Origin: Calditrichota bacterium
Lineage (GTDB): Bacteria; Calditrichota; Calditrichia; RBG-13-44-9; J042
Reading direction: 5' to 3'
DNA length: 64,000 nucleotides
Assembly (NCBI GenBank): GCA_013150955.1
Contig: JAADJD010000005.1
Coordinates: 1 to 64,000, forward strand
Made by a program: the position numbers and the translations under genes. Below, piece after piece: positions 1 to 10,411 of this stretch. How positions within the stretch are numbered: the stretch's first letter is position 1; every line of letters begins with the position of its first letter. The notes beneath the pieces are model-generated. The model was not told where the DNA came from. It saw only the letters and a program-made list of their open reading frames with translations, and did not search any database.

Positions 1-1
1 T

Positions 2-40
2 ATTGATACAGTGATTAATGCAGTCAGGAAACAACAATGA
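2..40 (+). CDS. C-terminal end of an upstream gene, probably the antitoxin of the PIN toxin (partial)
   Basis: An open frame enters from the left edge and ends in TGA at 38-40, giving the tail IDTVINAVRKQQ. The stop overlaps the ATG of the PIN gene (37-39) in an ATGA junction, which indicates translational coupling. Short antitoxins commonly precede PIN toxins in this way, and a helical, basic C-terminus is compatible with one. Only 12 residues are visible, so the family cannot be named. The antitoxin role is inferred from position alone. Confidence 0.5.
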   Translation: MDTVINAVRKQQ

Positions 41-450
41 TCATCAAGGTGGTTATTGATACGAATGTGTTCATCTCTTCGTTTTTTGGAGGAAATCCGC
101 GAAAGATTATTGACTTATGGAAAACCGGTGAAATTTATTGGTGTTTATCCAATGCAATTATTGATGAATATATTGAAGTTCTTCGGCGTATGGGATTACA
201 GAACGAAGACGAAATATCCGAATTATTATCCCTCTTTGCGGAAGGTAAGTTTATTCTATTCACTACCAAAACCCCCCGGCTTAACGTTGTTGATGACGAT
301 CCCGATGACAACAAATTTATCGAATGTGCAGTAGCATTGAAAGCTCAATACATTATAACCGGTGATATTCATTTAAAACGCATTAAAAAATATATGAATA
401 TTGCTATCGTTAGTCCCAAAGATTTTCTAAAAAATATTGAAGCAATGTAA
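37..450 (+). CDS. PIN-domain putative toxin of a type II toxin-antitoxin pair
   Basis: The 137-residue protein opens with the PIN signature VVIDTNVFISSFFGG, whose Asp is the first metal ligand. It has an acidic residue in the middle (Glu in NAIIDEYIEVL) and the later DDDPDDNKFIECA and YIITGD segments that complete the acidic pocket. PIN proteins are Mg-dependent endoribonucleases, and VapC-type members cleave RNA until bound by an antitoxin. The length is normal for the single-domain 'putative toxin, PIN family' group. The ATG overlaps the stop of the upstream gene. The RNA target cannot be read from sequence. Confidence 0.85.
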   Translation: MIIKVVIDTNVFISSFFGGNPRKIIDLWKTGEIYWCLSNAIIDEYIEVLRRMGLQNEDEISELLSLFAEGKFILFTTKTPRLNVVDDDPDDNKFIECAVALKAQYIITGDIHLKRIKKYMNIAIVSPKDFLKNIEAM

Positions 451-556
451 TACTGGTGGAAGACATTTTAGGGTACGTCCAAAGCAGTGATAGCTAAGTT
501 AATATTGTTAAGAATTTGCTATATAATGAAATGAACAGGGGGGTAATCGTATATGA

Positions 557-637
557 TTTTACTGGCTGCAACCCCGGGCCTACGATACGGCTCAATTTCG
601 AGAGGCCTGGCAGCGGATTGGCTCCGGATACGAATAA
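557..637 (+). pseudogene. Possible remnant of a degraded gene
   Basis: In the otherwise empty 451-743 gap, one forward frame reads as protein-like sequence for 26 codons between stops (FYWLQPRAYDTAQ, then FREAWQRIGSGYE) and has no start codon. The amphipathic, aromatic composition and ordinary codon choice resemble the C-terminus of a real protein rather than chance. No family is recognised. The rest of the gap shows no gene, and the following RraB-like frame also has a poor start, so this stretch may be decaying. Confidence 0.25.
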
Positions 638-743
638 AGGCTCTTCAAAACTTTGCGCCTGAATGGATTTGTGCAGGTAATTTGTTGGTTCTTTTTTAAT
701 TCGCTGTTGACCATTCATGAAAATGTGAAAAATCATAACTTCA

Positions 744-1157
744 GTGGTCATCGTGCTGATTTTATTTATATTTTTCCAGGAAAAACAAAGTCCCCGGCGC
801 TTTGTTACCGAAGCCGAATTCCGGGAAAATCTCTCCGCACAGGTCGCCCTTTCGAAAAAGACCCTTGCCACATTACGACAATTTGGCGTTACAGCCGATA
901 GGGCTCTAAAACTGGAATTTTTTTTCTGCACGGATACGGAATTTAAAGCAATGCAACTGACCCACGCGCTGAGTCAAAGAGGGTATGCCGTTAGTTACGG
1001 TCCATCCGCCAGCGATAGCAATGTGGTGGTCGTTTCCGGCTGGACGGACCCCATCCCCATGACCGAAGATGTGCTGGTTCAATGGGCTGAGGCCATGTGC
1101 CGGGTGGGTTATCAATTCGACTGCCTGTTCGATGGCTGGGGAACAAGTCCGGATTAG
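744..1157 (+). CDS. RraB-like (ribonuclease E inhibitor fold) domain protein
   Basis: The 137-residue protein ends in FDCLFDGWGTSPD, matching the '(Y/F)DGWGT' terminus of the RraB/DUF695-like fold. The EFFFCTDTEFKAMQL and RGYAVSYGPSASDS segments match the two preceding strand-helix units. In Enterobacteria RraB binds RNase E and modulates mRNA decay; here only the fold is supported. The start is uncertain: the frame opens with GTG, has no convincing ribosome-binding site, and begins with a hydrophobic run (VIVLILFIFF) that could be a short membrane anchor or non-native sequence. No RNase E gene is visible nearby. Confidence 0.55.
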   Translation: MVIVLILFIFFQEKQSPRRFVTEAEFRENLSAQVALSKKTLATLRQFGVTADRALKLEFFFCTDTEFKAMQLTHALSQRGYAVSYGPSASDSNVVVVSGWTDPIPMTEDVLVQWAEAMCRVGYQFDCLFDGWGTSPD

Positions 1158-1196
1158 ATCGAAAATCAAAAATCAAAGATCGAAAATCGAAAATCG
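1157..1196 (+). repeat. Short A-rich tandem repeat (ATCGAAA/ATCAAA units)
   Basis: Immediately after the RraB-like stop, 7-8 bp units of the form gATCGAAA / ATCAAAA repeat about five times. The rest of the 1158-1454 gap is unstructured apart from the promoter near 1394. Such low-complexity runs arise by slippage, and no function is proposed. Confidence 0.6.
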
Positions 1197-1393
1197 GGAA
1201 TTGGGGTCGGGAATGGGGGATCGTGTGAGGTTTGGGTACTGCGAGTTAACAATGGGCTTAACCGCAAGTGGGGATTGGGAGGAGCAGGAAAGGATTTGGA
1301 ACGGGGCGTTCGAAGGATTGAATGGGATGACGAACGACCCGGTGCGAGCAGGGTGATGCTCATTTCGGCAACGCAGGTAAAAATTTCCATTTA

Positions 1394-1422
1394 TTGATAA
1401 CCGTATTAAAATTTATTAAAAT
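1394..1422 (+). promoter_or_regulatory. Candidate sigma-70 promoter for the universal stress protein
   Basis: TTGATA (1394-1399) and TAAAAT (1417-1422) are separated by exactly 17 bp, each with five of six consensus matches, in AT-rich DNA 33 bp before the start codon. The predicted transcript start is near 1429. Confidence 0.5.
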
Positions 1423-1454
1423 TATTTCAACCAAAACAATATTTGAGGGTTCGA

Positions 1455-2294
1455 ATGATAAAATCCATCCTTTTGGCGGTTGATGGGTCTGCCCATACGG
1501 AATTTGTTTTGAAATATGGAATTGATTTTGCCCGGCGTTGCCAGGCCCATTTGCGGGTACTTACGGTGGTGGATATCCGGTTTTTTGAGTGGGCGGTGGC
1601 AATTGGTGTGGAGGGTTTTGCACCGATTATCCCGTCCAGTACGTATCAGGAGGAGAGCCAGCGGTTATTGAATGAAAAGGCGGATAAACTATTAGAACGG
1701 GCGGGCCAGATATTACAGGATGCCGGACAGAAGTTTGATCTGATGAAGGAGAATGGATCGCCGGTGGAGGTTATTTGTGAGAAATCGCGGTTATGTGACA
1801 TGATCATTATGGGGGCACGAGGCGAATTTGAGCGCTGGAGCGATAAAATGCTGGGGGCAACCCTGGAGGCGGTTACCCGACTTTCCATTAAACCGGTATT
1901 CGTCGTTCGCAAGGCCTATCGCCCGATAAAGAAAATCCTGCTGGCCTACGATGGCAGTATGAATTCCAATCGGGCATTGCCCTGGGCCGGCTACATTGGC
2001 GAGTGTTTTCAAGCCCCCCTGACCATCGTGAATGTCAACGACTCCCGGGAAGACGCCGAAACCATATTAAAAGAAGCTCACGACTATCTGCTATCCTACA
2101 AATTACCGAATCTGGAAACGGTTCGTAAGGAGGGCGATCAACCGGACCGAATTGTGGAAACCTGTAAGGAAGTAGAGGCCGATATGATCATCATGGGATC
2201 CTATGGACACTCTCGCATTAGGGAGGCCATTCTGGGCAGTACCACCGTTCAGGTAATGCGAAAATCTCCCGTACCTATATTGATGGTAAAATAG
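1455..2294 (+). CDS. Tandem-domain universal stress protein (UspA family)
   Basis: A 279-residue cytoplasmic protein with two Usp domains. Domain 1 (about 1-150) starts MIKSILLAVDGSAHTE, and domain 2 (about 158-279) starts IKKILLAYDGSMNSNRAL. The second domain carries the full ATP-binding signature G-x2-G-x9-G-S (GSYGHSRIREAILGS). The first has a degenerate version, GARG then GA after ten residues, so probably only domain 2 binds nucleotide well. The ATG at 1455 is preferred over the in-frame TTG at 1443 because GAGGG lies just upstream and the protein then begins at strand 1. Fructose-bisphosphatase follows after 108 bp on the same strand. Confidence 0.9.
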   Translation: MIKSILLAVDGSAHTEFVLKYGIDFARRCQAHLRVLTVVDIRFFEWAVAIGVEGFAPIIPSSTYQEESQRLLNEKADKLLERAGQILQDAGQKFDLMKENGSPVEVICEKSRLCDMIIMGARGEFERWSDKMLGATLEAVTRLSIKPVFVVRKAYRPIKKILLAYDGSMNSNRALPWAGYIGECFQAPLTIVNVNDSREDAETILKEAHDYLLSYKLPNLETVRKEGDQPDRIVETCKEVEADMIIMGSYGHSRIREAILGSTTVQVMRKSPVPILMVK

Positions 2295-2402
2295 GAAGGT
2301 GATAGTAAACGCCATCCCCCTTCGTTCAGATCGAGGAGAATGGGTTTCAGAACCGTTGATTTCGATAAATAAACCGGTAACCCTAAACACCAGGAGGGAT
2401 TC

Positions 2403-3425
2403 ATGGATAGGTTTGTCATGACCTTAAATCGTCATATTATTGAACAGGAACGCCTGTATCCCCATGCAACGGGCGCTTTTACCGCTCTGTTGACCGACAT
2501 AGCCCTGGCGGCTAAGATTATTTCCTATCATGTTAATAAGGCTGGATTGGTCGATATCCTGGGTAAATCCGGAACCACCAATGTGTTTGGGGAGGAGCAG
2601 GAAAAGCTGGATGTCTTTGCCCATGAAATCATGGTGCGTTCGCTGGTACATGGGGGGAAGCTCTGCGCTCTGGCTTCCGAAGAATCCGATGGGTTGATCC
2701 CTATTCCGGAGAACATTCCCAAGGGAAAATATGTTTGTTTATTTGATCCGCTGGATGGTTCTTCCAACATCGATGTGAATGTAAGTATCGGAACGATTTT
2801 TAGCATTTACCGTCGGGTAACGTCAGGAGATGGACCGGGCACTCTGGAAGATTTGCTACAACCGGGGTACAAGCAGGTGTGTGCGGGTTACGTCATTTAC
2901 GGTTCCAGCACCATGCTGGTGTACACCACCGGAACCGGCGTGCATGGTTTTACCCTGGATCCCAGCTATGGCGAGTTTGTGCTGTCCCATCCCAACATTA
3001 AAATACCCACCAAAGGGAAAATCTACAGTGTGAATGAAAGTTATTTTGATTACTGGGATGAAGGGGTGAAAAATTACGTCCGCTGGGCCAAAAGAGCGGT
3101 TCCCTCAGATGGACGCCCCATGAACAGCCGCTACATTGGCTCCCTGGTGGCCGATTTTCATCGCAACCTGTTGAAAGGGGGAATTTTTCTGTATCCGGGC
3201 GATAACAAAAGTCCGGACCGAAAGCAGGGCAAATTACGGTTGTTATATGAAGCCAATCCCATGGCATTTATTGTGGAACAGGCCGGTGGTAAGGCCAGCG
3301 ATGGATTCCGTCGCATTCTGGACATTCAGCCCACAGAATTAAACCAGCGAACTCCGCTAATCATTGGCAGCAAGGAAGATGTGGAGATCGCCGAGGAATT
3401 TATTCAGGGCAAACGCAGTGAATAG
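2403..3425 (+). CDS. fbp: Fructose-1,6-bisphosphatase class I
   Basis: The 340-residue enzyme hydrolyses fructose 1,6-bisphosphate to fructose 6-phosphate and phosphate, the committed step of gluconeogenesis. The class I metal-binding signature [20 protein letters not shown] is present, as are the upstream EE (ALASEESD) and the substrate-binding segments [14 protein letters not shown] and [21 protein letters not shown]. The length matches the usual 330-340. AGGAGG lies eight bases before the ATG. With gap, pgk, tpiA and eno elsewhere in the window it completes much of the gluconeogenic route. No phosphofructokinase gene is present here. Confidence 0.96.
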   Translation: MDRFVMTLNRHIIEQERLYPHATGAFTALLTDIALAAKIISYHVNKAGLVDILGKSGTTNVFGEEQEKLDVFAHEIMVRSLVHGGKLCALASEESDGLIPIPENIPKGKYVCLFDPLDGSSNIDVNVSIGTIFSIYRRVTSGDGPGTLEDLLQPGYKQVCAGYVIYGSSTMLVYTTGTGVHGFTLDPSYGEFVLSHPNIKIPTKGKIYSVNESYFDYWDEGVKNYVRWAKRAVPSDGRPMNSRYIGSLVADFHRNLLKGGIFLYPGDNKSPDRKQGKLRLLYEANPMAFIVEQAGGKASDGFRRILDIQPTELNQRTPLIIGSKEDVEIAEEFIQGKRSE

Positions 3426-3558
3426 TTGAAAGAAACTCCCGGACAGCAAAGGTAAACCGGACATTTCCTTCAAGTTCATGCGTTGTGCTGTTTACCGGGG
3501 ATAACGCAATTAGACAATGGTATTCTTTAAACTTTTCCAGACGTCTTAATCCCTTAAT

Positions 3559-3601
3559 CCCTCTCCCTGCCGCCACAAAAAAAGAAGCACCAGGGAGAGG
3601 G
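3559..3601. other. 11-bp inverted repeat after fbp, possible transcription end
   Basis: CCCTCTCCCTG (3559-3569) pairs perfectly with CAGGGAGAGGG (3591-3601) across a 21-nt A-rich loop. It lies between the convergent fbp (plus) and barrel-protein (minus) genes, where a bidirectional terminator is expected. A run of five T residues follows only at about 3611, so it is not a textbook intrinsic terminator. Confidence 0.45.
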
Positions 3602-3698
3602 GGATGTGGATTTTTGTTCTGAACCGTTAGCGTTCAGTTGAAAATAACGTCCATCGTGTTAAAATCGCATCTGTTTGTCGAGGGAGGTGACCTCCGGT

Positions 3699-5519
3699 TT
3701 AAAACCGGTACCGCAATTGAATGGTGCCGGTGTGAAAATATTGAAATCGCTGGCCGAAATTGGTGGAGTTGGTGGGTGCGTAAGTCGCATACAGGAATAG
3801 CTGGCTTCCGGGAACGCGGTAAATCACCGTTAGTCGCGGAGACAGGCTCCGGAATTCGCGGATCTTTCGTCGCTGCCCGTCCAGGCGCCATTCATCCCGC
3901 CGATAAATGGTGATGCCGGACAGCACCTGAAACATCCATAACCGGCGGTGTTCCAGGTACACGTTTATGAAATGGGCGGTCAATTCTTTGGTCACCTGCT
4001 GGGCAAACAGGTTTTTGAAGAAAGTCCCATTGTCCTCCTTTTCCAGCTGGTAGATTGCTTTCAGGGAAAGCTGCGGGCTAAGCTGAATGGAAAGCGAATC
4101 GGTAAAAATCAATTTCCGAAAAATGTAACTGCGGAAGACCGGGAACAGCTCATCAAAATCAAAAACCGTGTAGTTGGCCAGGATTTTTAATTGGTACCGA
4201 TGTTCCATTGAACCATTCAGGCGATGGCGAAACGCTGCCCGTAGCTGAAAGATCCGGTTCCAGTTGTTGTTGGCGCTGCGTGAGGGGTGAATGTAAATCT
4301 GATGATACAGGTACGTGTTGAATTGCAGCGTCATGGTAAAATCCGGGTGAAAACGATGGAGATAGGCAGCGTCTACAATGAAACGTAATTCATCCCGATC
4401 GTCATGGTTGACCACCGTGTCCGGGGTGTTGTATTCGAATTTGGTGTAGGAGAATCGGAGCCAGGCCAGCCGTCCGGGACGAAATCGATAGGTCACGTTG
4501 GACGATAGCGTGGTCTGCAGCGCATTCAGGTCGGTTTGCACATCGGGATTATCATAAATGGTTTGCGAAAAAGAAATCCCGCTCATCAGGGCCAGTTTTT
4601 CCCCCTGGTACCGCCAGCGCAAATGATTCCCCAGAAAAATTTCCTTGCGTCGATTTTGAAGATTCGGATTGCTCTGGTCAATGTCCCGGTTGCGGAAGGA
4701 GGTAGCCACCAGCACCTGGCTGCGGGGAGAAGTCTGGTAATGCAGTTCATTTTCCAGAAATCGCGCGTTAATCAGCACCTGTTCCAGCGCCTGCGTGTTG
4801 GGCAGGTAATACCGGCTTTGGGTAAATTGATATCCCACCCGGATGCTGTCCCGCGCGTAGGGCGAGAACTGTTTTTGCCAGCTAGTGAATACCCGCATTT
4901 CCTGATTTCGGCGTCCTGGAAAGGCCCGTACCTCGCCGCTGAAATCGGTGTCATTTAAATAACCGCCCATATCCCAGCGGCGAATCTTCATGTTAAGTCG
5001 GCCCAGGAATCCCTGATCCCGAATCCCAAAAATATCCTCCACAGCCCATCCAGCCGCCGGGGTAATCGCAATCTCCGGTCGTGGGCGGAAGGTGACTTCC
5101 TGCGTCAGATAATGCTTGCTGAATTTCACAAAGGTGTTCTCATCGGAAAAGATTTTAGATTGAAACCGGGTGCGTACATCCCAGAAAGGTGACATCCGTT
5201 TTTGCCAGCTGATTTCCAGCGCGTTGTCGTCCTTCCATTTCTTATCTGTACGCATGGCGCGGTACAGGTGGCTGCTGAACCGATTTTCCAGGAGTAGCTT
5301 TGAAGTGGAATCGCTTCCCAGCTGAAAATGCAGGCCGCCCAGCCACAACCAGCTGATGTTGTCTTTCACCAGCTGCAGCTCATAATGGGTGGCTGTTTGA
5401 GCCGGCAAAATTCCGGGACACACCAGCCCGCATACCAGAACAAGAATGGTGAGGATGTGTTTTTTCGCGCTCAATGCGAATGCCTGCTCCCTGATAATAT
5501 TTTTGCCCAGCGAACGCAT
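3699..5519 (-). CDS. Secreted, probable outer-membrane beta-barrel protein
   Basis: A protein of about 606 residues with an extended basic N-region, a hydrophobic stretch (KKHILTILVLVCG) and a likely cleavage site after ILPAQ. The mature part is rich in alternating aromatic strands and Arg/Tyr/Gln, with many repeated hairpin-like segments. It ends GTIQLRYRF, a terminal aromatic residue typical of barrels inserted by BamA. No enzymatic motif is recognised. It may be a porin-like or uncharacterised surface protein of the kind common in FCB genomes. The ATG at 5519 is favoured over the TTG at 5549. The stop codon lies inside the dyad CCGGTTT-A-AAACCGG (3694-3708). Confidence 0.65.
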   Translation of the reverse strand: MRSLGKNIIREQAFALSAKKHILTILVLVCGLVCPGILPAQTATHYELQLVKDNISWLWLGGLHFQLGSDSTSKLLLENRFSSHLYRAMRTDKKWKDDNALEISWQKRMSPFWDVRTRFQSKIFSDENTFVKFSKHYLTQEVTFRPRPEIAITPAAGWAVEDIFGIRDQGFLGRLNMKIRRWDMGGYLNDTDFSGEVRAFPGRRNQEMRVFTSWQKQFSPYARDSIRVGYQFTQSRYYLPNTQALEQVLINARFLENELHYQTSPRSQVLVATSFRNRDIDQSNPNLQNRRKEIFLGNHLRWRYQGEKLALMSGISFSQTIYDNPDVQTDLNALQTTLSSNVTYRFRPGRLAWLRFSYTKFEYNTPDTVVNHDDRDELRFIVDAAYLHRFHPDFTMTLQFNTYLYHQIYIHPSRSANNNWNRIFQLRAAFRHRLNGSMEHRYQLKILANYTVFDFDELFPVFRSYIFRKLIFTDSLSIQLSPQLSLKAIYQLEKEDNGTFFKNLFAQQVTKELTAHFINVYLEHRRLWMFQVLSGITIYRRDEWRLDGQRRKIREFRSLSPRLTVIYRVPGSQLFLYATYAPTNSTNFGQRFQYFHTGTIQLRYRF

Positions 5520-5562
5520 GATGCCCCATTCGGCCAATCGCGGTTGCAAAAGGCTTTCGCCT

Positions 5563-5718
5563 TAAACCCGAACAATGCATTAAACCGCGAATCACGCGAA
5601 TGAAACCAAAAATATCTATAAAATCGCGAATAAACCTCGAAACAAATTTTCATCTGTTTATAATCCAAATTAATGTTCATTCGTGTCATTCGTGGTCTTT
5701 TGCATAATCTGAGTTAAA
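5563..5718 (+). repeat. Dispersed palindromic intergenic element, copy 1
   Basis: Between two minus-strand genes lies a member of the dispersed family. It begins near 'AATGCATTAAACCGCGAATC' and ends with 'ATTCGTGTCATTCGTGG', then 'TGCATAATCTGAG'. Its two ends are imperfect reverse complements. Further copies lie near 34.5, 45.5, 48.3, 53.7, 57.7 and 61.3 kb. It occupies most of the 5520-5824 gap, and no gene is seen there. Confidence 0.75.
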
Positions 5719-5824
5719 TTGCCGAATGGGACGAACCGTTTCTTTCTATTTTGACTGCCAGTAAATTCCCGGATTTACCAGAATTGTCTCGATCGACATC
5801 CGGCCTCATAAAACAGAGGGTGCG

Positions 5825-6178
5825 TTATTTCGGTTCTACCAGATAGACTTCTTCGTTTTCTTTCTTGAGATTGTACTTTTCGCGGGCGATTTTCTCGATA
5901 TACTCCAGATCCGATTCCAGCTTTTTAATCTTTTCCTTCAGTTGCTGATTTTCCTGAATCAGTGCTTGCTTATCCCTTTTTAAGTTTTCCCGTTCCTGGT
6001 ATAGCATGTAAAGTTTAAATACCGATCGGGGGCCGGTGAAAAAGAAGATACCGGTTAACAGCAGCAGGATGAATAGCAGCCAGCGCAGGGTTTGCCGATG
6101 GAGGGGGCTTTTACGCGGGACAGAGCGTCTGGAGGAACGACGGCTGCTGTAGGATGTCGCACGCGGGGCGTTGCGCAT
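5825..6178 (-). CDS. FtsB/DivIC-type septum formation initiator
   Basis: A 117-residue bitopic membrane protein. It has a basic, Ser/Arg-rich cytoplasmic N-terminus (about 1-30), one membrane segment (LRWLLFILLLLTGIFFF, about 31-47), then a coiled coil (RENLKRDKQALIQENQQLKEK) and the closing IAREKYNLKKENEEVYLVEP typical of the family. FtsB/DivIC proteins bridge FtsL and FtsQ in the divisome. It lies 183 bp downstream of eno on the same strand; eno-ftsB adjacency is widespread and supports the call. Confidence 0.85.
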   Translation of the reverse strand: MRNAPRATSYSSRRSSRRSVPRKSPLHRQTLRWLLFILLLLTGIFFFTGPRSVFKLYMLYQERENLKRDKQALIQENQQLKEKIKKLESDLEYIEKIAREKYNLKKENEEVYLVEPK

Positions 6179-6304
6179 AAGGCCATTTACCTGCGTTTTT
6201 CATAAAGTTCCGGTGAGGACACGAATGGCCATCCACCGGAACCAAATTTTTTCATTTCGTTTTCTGGACAACTGAAAATCATTCAAACACGGCTCTGTTT
6301 GCGG

Positions 6305-6348
6305 GCGGCCGGGTACAGTGTTTTTTACCCGCAGGTTTTCCCGGCCGC
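6305..6348 (-). other. Hairpin between eno and ftsB
   Basis: Nine-base arms (6305-6313 and 6340-6348; GCGGCCGGG / CCCGGCCGC) can pair. An inner alternative stem (GGGTA / TACCC) is mutually exclusive with part of it. On the transcribed strand no U-run follows, so it may be an attenuating or mRNA-stabilising structure rather than a terminator. Confidence 0.4.
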
Positions 6349-6361
6349 TTTCCAGCACGGA

Positions 6362-7696
<1,335 letters not shown>

Positions 7697-7874
7697 TTAG
7701 TGAATGAATGCGGATAGTGCAAGGTGGGAATCTTTACATTCGGTAGCTATCCGGGGCGGTTGATTCCCGTACGTTTGGGAATCGTCAAGTCCCCGCAGCA
7801 ATTTTTGTTCGCGCGCGGGTGAAACTCCCCGGCCCGTCAATCCGTAATCTGACAAAAAATTCGGGAGGTCAATC

Positions 7875-8447
7875 ATGCGCTGGCTGTTGGGATTTTTCCT
7901 GGCAGGAGCCATTGCCGCGGTGTTAATGGTTTCCAGTGAGCTGGAACGTCATGCGGCCGTGAAAAAGGAACGGATTACCATCGGCAATTTGAAAATTAAT
8001 CTTGAAGGAGATCAACTGGTGCTGAGCTGTTCGGGGGGAGACGACGAGGTACGCATTTCGGCAGAATATGAATTGATGGTGAATGGTGAAACCGTTCCTC
8101 TTTCCCCGATGCAGGAAAAACAACTGGCCGAATTTTATGACGACACCTGGTATATGATCGACGAGGCGTTGCGGATTGCTCGCACCGGTGTGGAAATTGG
8201 GCTCCGGGGTGCAGGCGTGGGGTTCCGCACGCTGGTGGAAGCGCTGAAAGCGGTTTTTTCCGGTGGAGGAGAGGAAGCCATTGAAGCCGCGGTAGAAAAC
8301 CAGACCCGGGGGCTGGTGGCACAAGCCAATCGCCTGAAAGCACGTGCCGAGCAGATCGAATCCCGGGCCAATCGCTTGCAAATTCAATGGACGGAGCTGG
8401 TAAGGGCGATTCCGGAACTCTCGGTAATCGATTGTCACGTGTTCTAA
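7875..8447 (+). CDS. Secreted or anchored protein of unknown function, DUF2884/YggN-like
   Basis: A 190-residue protein with an N-terminal hydrophobic segment (WLLGFFLAGAIAAVLMV) acting as signal or anchor. A short beta-rich region follows (ITIGNLKINLEGDQLVL). Then comes a helical core whose pattern 'LSPMQEKQLAEFYDD ... ALRIARTGVEIGLRG' resembles the YggN/DUF2884 family, and an amphipathic tail. The function is unknown in any case. GGGAGGTC sits before the ATG. It is the first gene of a plus-strand run of envelope proteins. The family assignment is tentative. Confidence 0.5.
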   Translation: MRWLLGFFLAGAIAAVLMVSSELERHAAVKKERITIGNLKINLEGDQLVLSCSGGDDEVRISAEYELMVNGETVPLSPMQEKQLAEFYDDTWYMIDEALRIARTGVEIGLRGAGVGFRTLVEALKAVFSGGGEEAIEAAVENQTRGLVAQANRLKARAEQIESRANRLQIQWTELVRAIPELSVIDCHVF

Positions 8448-8634
8448 GGCCGTCGACGTCACCGGGAGGCGTTCAGACCGCGAAGGGCCCATTCACCTTT
8501 TAAGGCGCCTCTCACAGGAGCCCGAAAACGCCACCCTTCCCGGGAAACCGAATTTTCATTTTGATTTTTCAGGCCGCTATTGTAAAATTAAACCTTCTTT
8601 AAGCAACCAGAGCAACCAAAACACAGGATGGGTT

Positions 8635-9036
8635 ATGGAGGACTTCCCGGAAACCTTTGAGTATAATCTACCCCAGAAGGGGGATGAAAAATTGCTGGCG
8701 GCAGTGGCCCATTTTGCCGTCTTTTTTTTACCGGTACTGCTGCCGTTTATTATCTGGTATCTGGAAGACCGTAAGGAGAATTTCTCCGAATACGTGCTTT
8801 TTCAAAGCAAGCAGGCTCTGCTTTATCAGCTGTTTATCATCGTGGTGTTATTTGGCCTGGGACTTTTCCTGATGGTCTTTTCCTTTTTCCTGGTTGGGTT
8901 GTTGTTCTTACCCACCTTTGTGGGGCTCCTTTTTCTGGCATTCGGATATGCAGCCTATGGTGGATTGCAGTGTTTAATGGGCAAGGACTTTCGCTATTAC
9001 TTTATCGGGGAAAAAGTTCGGGAACTGCGCATTTAA
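8635..9036 (+). CDS. DUF4870-like small integral membrane protein
   Basis: A 133-residue protein with three or four hydrophobic segments: HFAVFFLPVLLPFIIWYL, QLFIIVVLFGLGLFLMVFSF, FLVGLLFLPTFVGLLFLAFG. The conserved 'KLLAAVAHF' opening and the 'FSEYVLFQSKQALLYQL' linker are typical of DUF4870/Tic20-like proteins. No biochemical role is established for the bacterial members. It ends 22 bp before the M16 peptidase gene. Confidence 0.7.
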   Translation: MEDFPETFEYNLPQKGDEKLLAAVAHFAVFFLPVLLPFIIWYLEDRKENFSEYVLFQSKQALLYQLFIIVVLFGLGLFLMVFSFFLVGLLFLPTFVGLLFLAFGYAAYGGLQCLMGKDFRYYFIGEKVRELRI

Positions 9037-9058
9037 TGAGTCCAGTCTGGAGGGATCA

Positions 9059-10390
9059 ATGAAATTGCTAACGATAGTTGGAGTGCTATTTATGAGCTTA
9101 CTGGTATTTACTCAATGCAGTCACGAGCCCAAAGAAGGCGAAATCGTTCAACATACATTGAAAAATGGATTGAAAGTGGTGCTGATGCGGGACACCTCGG
9201 TTCCCATTGTGGCCGTGGACATCTGGTACAAGGTGGGTTCCAAGAACGAAGAGCCGGGCAAGAGCGGATTTGCCCATCTGTTTGAACACATGATGTTTCA
9301 GGGATCGGAGAACGTGGGAAAAGCCGAGCACATGAAGTTGATCAGCGATGTGGGTGGCTGGATGAATGGCAGCACCAATAAGGATCGAACCAATTATTTC
9401 GAGGTGGTGCCGGCCAATCAGTTGCGGCTGGCGTTGTGGCTGGAGGCCGACCGCATGCGATCGCTGAAGGTGACCCGCGAAAATTTCGAAAACCAGCGGG
9501 CAACGGTGAAGGAAGAACGGCGCCTGCGGGTGGACAACCGCCCCTACGGCCCGGTATTTGCCGAATTGATCGACTCCCTGGCATACGAAAACTGGGCGTA
9601 CAAGCATTCCATCATCGGATCGATGAAAGATCTGGATCGGGCATCGCTGGAGGATGTGCAGAAATTTCATCAGCTTTATTATAAACCCAACAATGCCGTG
9701 CTGGCCATTGTGGGGGATATTAAAGTCAAAGAGGCCATTGAAATTGTGGAAGAGTATTTTGGAGACATCCCTCCGGGGGAAACCCCGCCGCCAGTGGATT
9801 TAACTGAGCCGGAGCAGACCCGGGAAAAGCGCATGAAATGGGAAGACAAATTTGCCCCCATGCCGGCCTATGTGTGTGCCTATCACATTCCCCCGAAAGG
9901 CCATCCCGATCAGTACGTGGTGGAGATCATCGAGAAAATTTTATTCGATGGGGAAAGTTCCCGGGTGTACCGCCGGTTGATCGAACAGGATCAATCCGCA
10001 TTGCACATTTTTGGTGGGGTGGATAGCCGTCAGGGGCCCAGCCTGTTCCTCTTTTTTGCCCAGGTAAAACCCGGTCGCACCATTCAGGATGTGGAGCGGG
10101 CGTTTGAAGAAGAAATTGCGCGTTTGCAACAGGAACCTGTGGATGCCCGCGAATTGCAGAAGGTAAAAAACAAGTTTAAGGCAGACTTTTTGACCAAGCT
10201 GGAACGGGTTTACTACAAGGCCGATTTGTTGTGCATGTACACCGCTTTTTTTGACGATCCCACGCTGTTTTATCGGGAGCTGGATCGTTATATGGAAGTA
10301 ACCCCGGAAGATATTCAGCGGGCGGCGCAAAAATATTTTCGAAAGACCAATCGGAGCGTGATCGAAGTGTATCCCGCCAAACGCCCGTAG
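9059..10390 (+). CDS. M16 family zinc metallopeptidase, catalytic subunit of a pair
   Basis: A 443-residue exported peptidase. The N-terminal signal ends at a possible lipidation cysteine (VFTQC20), although the lipobox is weak. The inverted zinc motif H-x-x-E-H is intact at 73-77 (HLFEH), with the downstream Glu in TVKEERR (about 153) as third ligand. The C-terminal half is the usual second, inactive repeat. M16B proteins of this size normally work with a partner lacking the zinc site, and that partner follows after 21 bp. Likely role: degradation of peptides in the periplasm. Confidence 0.9.
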   Translation: MKLLTIVGVLFMSLLVFTQCSHEPKEGEIVQHTLKNGLKVVLMRDTSVPIVAVDIWYKVGSKNEEPGKSGFAHLFEHMMFQGSENVGKAEHMKLISDVGGWMNGSTNKDRTNYFEVVPANQLRLALWLEADRMRSLKVTRENFENQRATVKEERRLRVDNRPYGPVFAELIDSLAYENWAYKHSIIGSMKDLDRASLEDVQKFHQLYYKPNNAVLAIVGDIKVKEAIEIVEEYFGDIPPGETPPPVDLTEPEQTREKRMKWEDKFAPMPAYVCAYHIPPKGHPDQYVVEIIEKILFDGESSRVYRRLIEQDQSALHIFGGVDSRQGPSLFLFFAQVKPGRTIQDVERAFEEEIARLQQEPVDARELQKVKNKFKADFLTKLERVYYKADLLCMYTAFFDDPTLFYRELDRYMEVTPEDIQRAAQKYFRKTNRSVIEVYPAKRP

Positions 10391-10411
10391 AGCGAATCAG
10401 GAGGTAGAGGA

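Noticed and set aside
1445-1460. GGGTTCGAAT, resembling a tRNA T-loop
   Set aside because: It is the ribosome-binding and start region of the universal stress protein; no acceptor or anticodon stems can be drawn around it.
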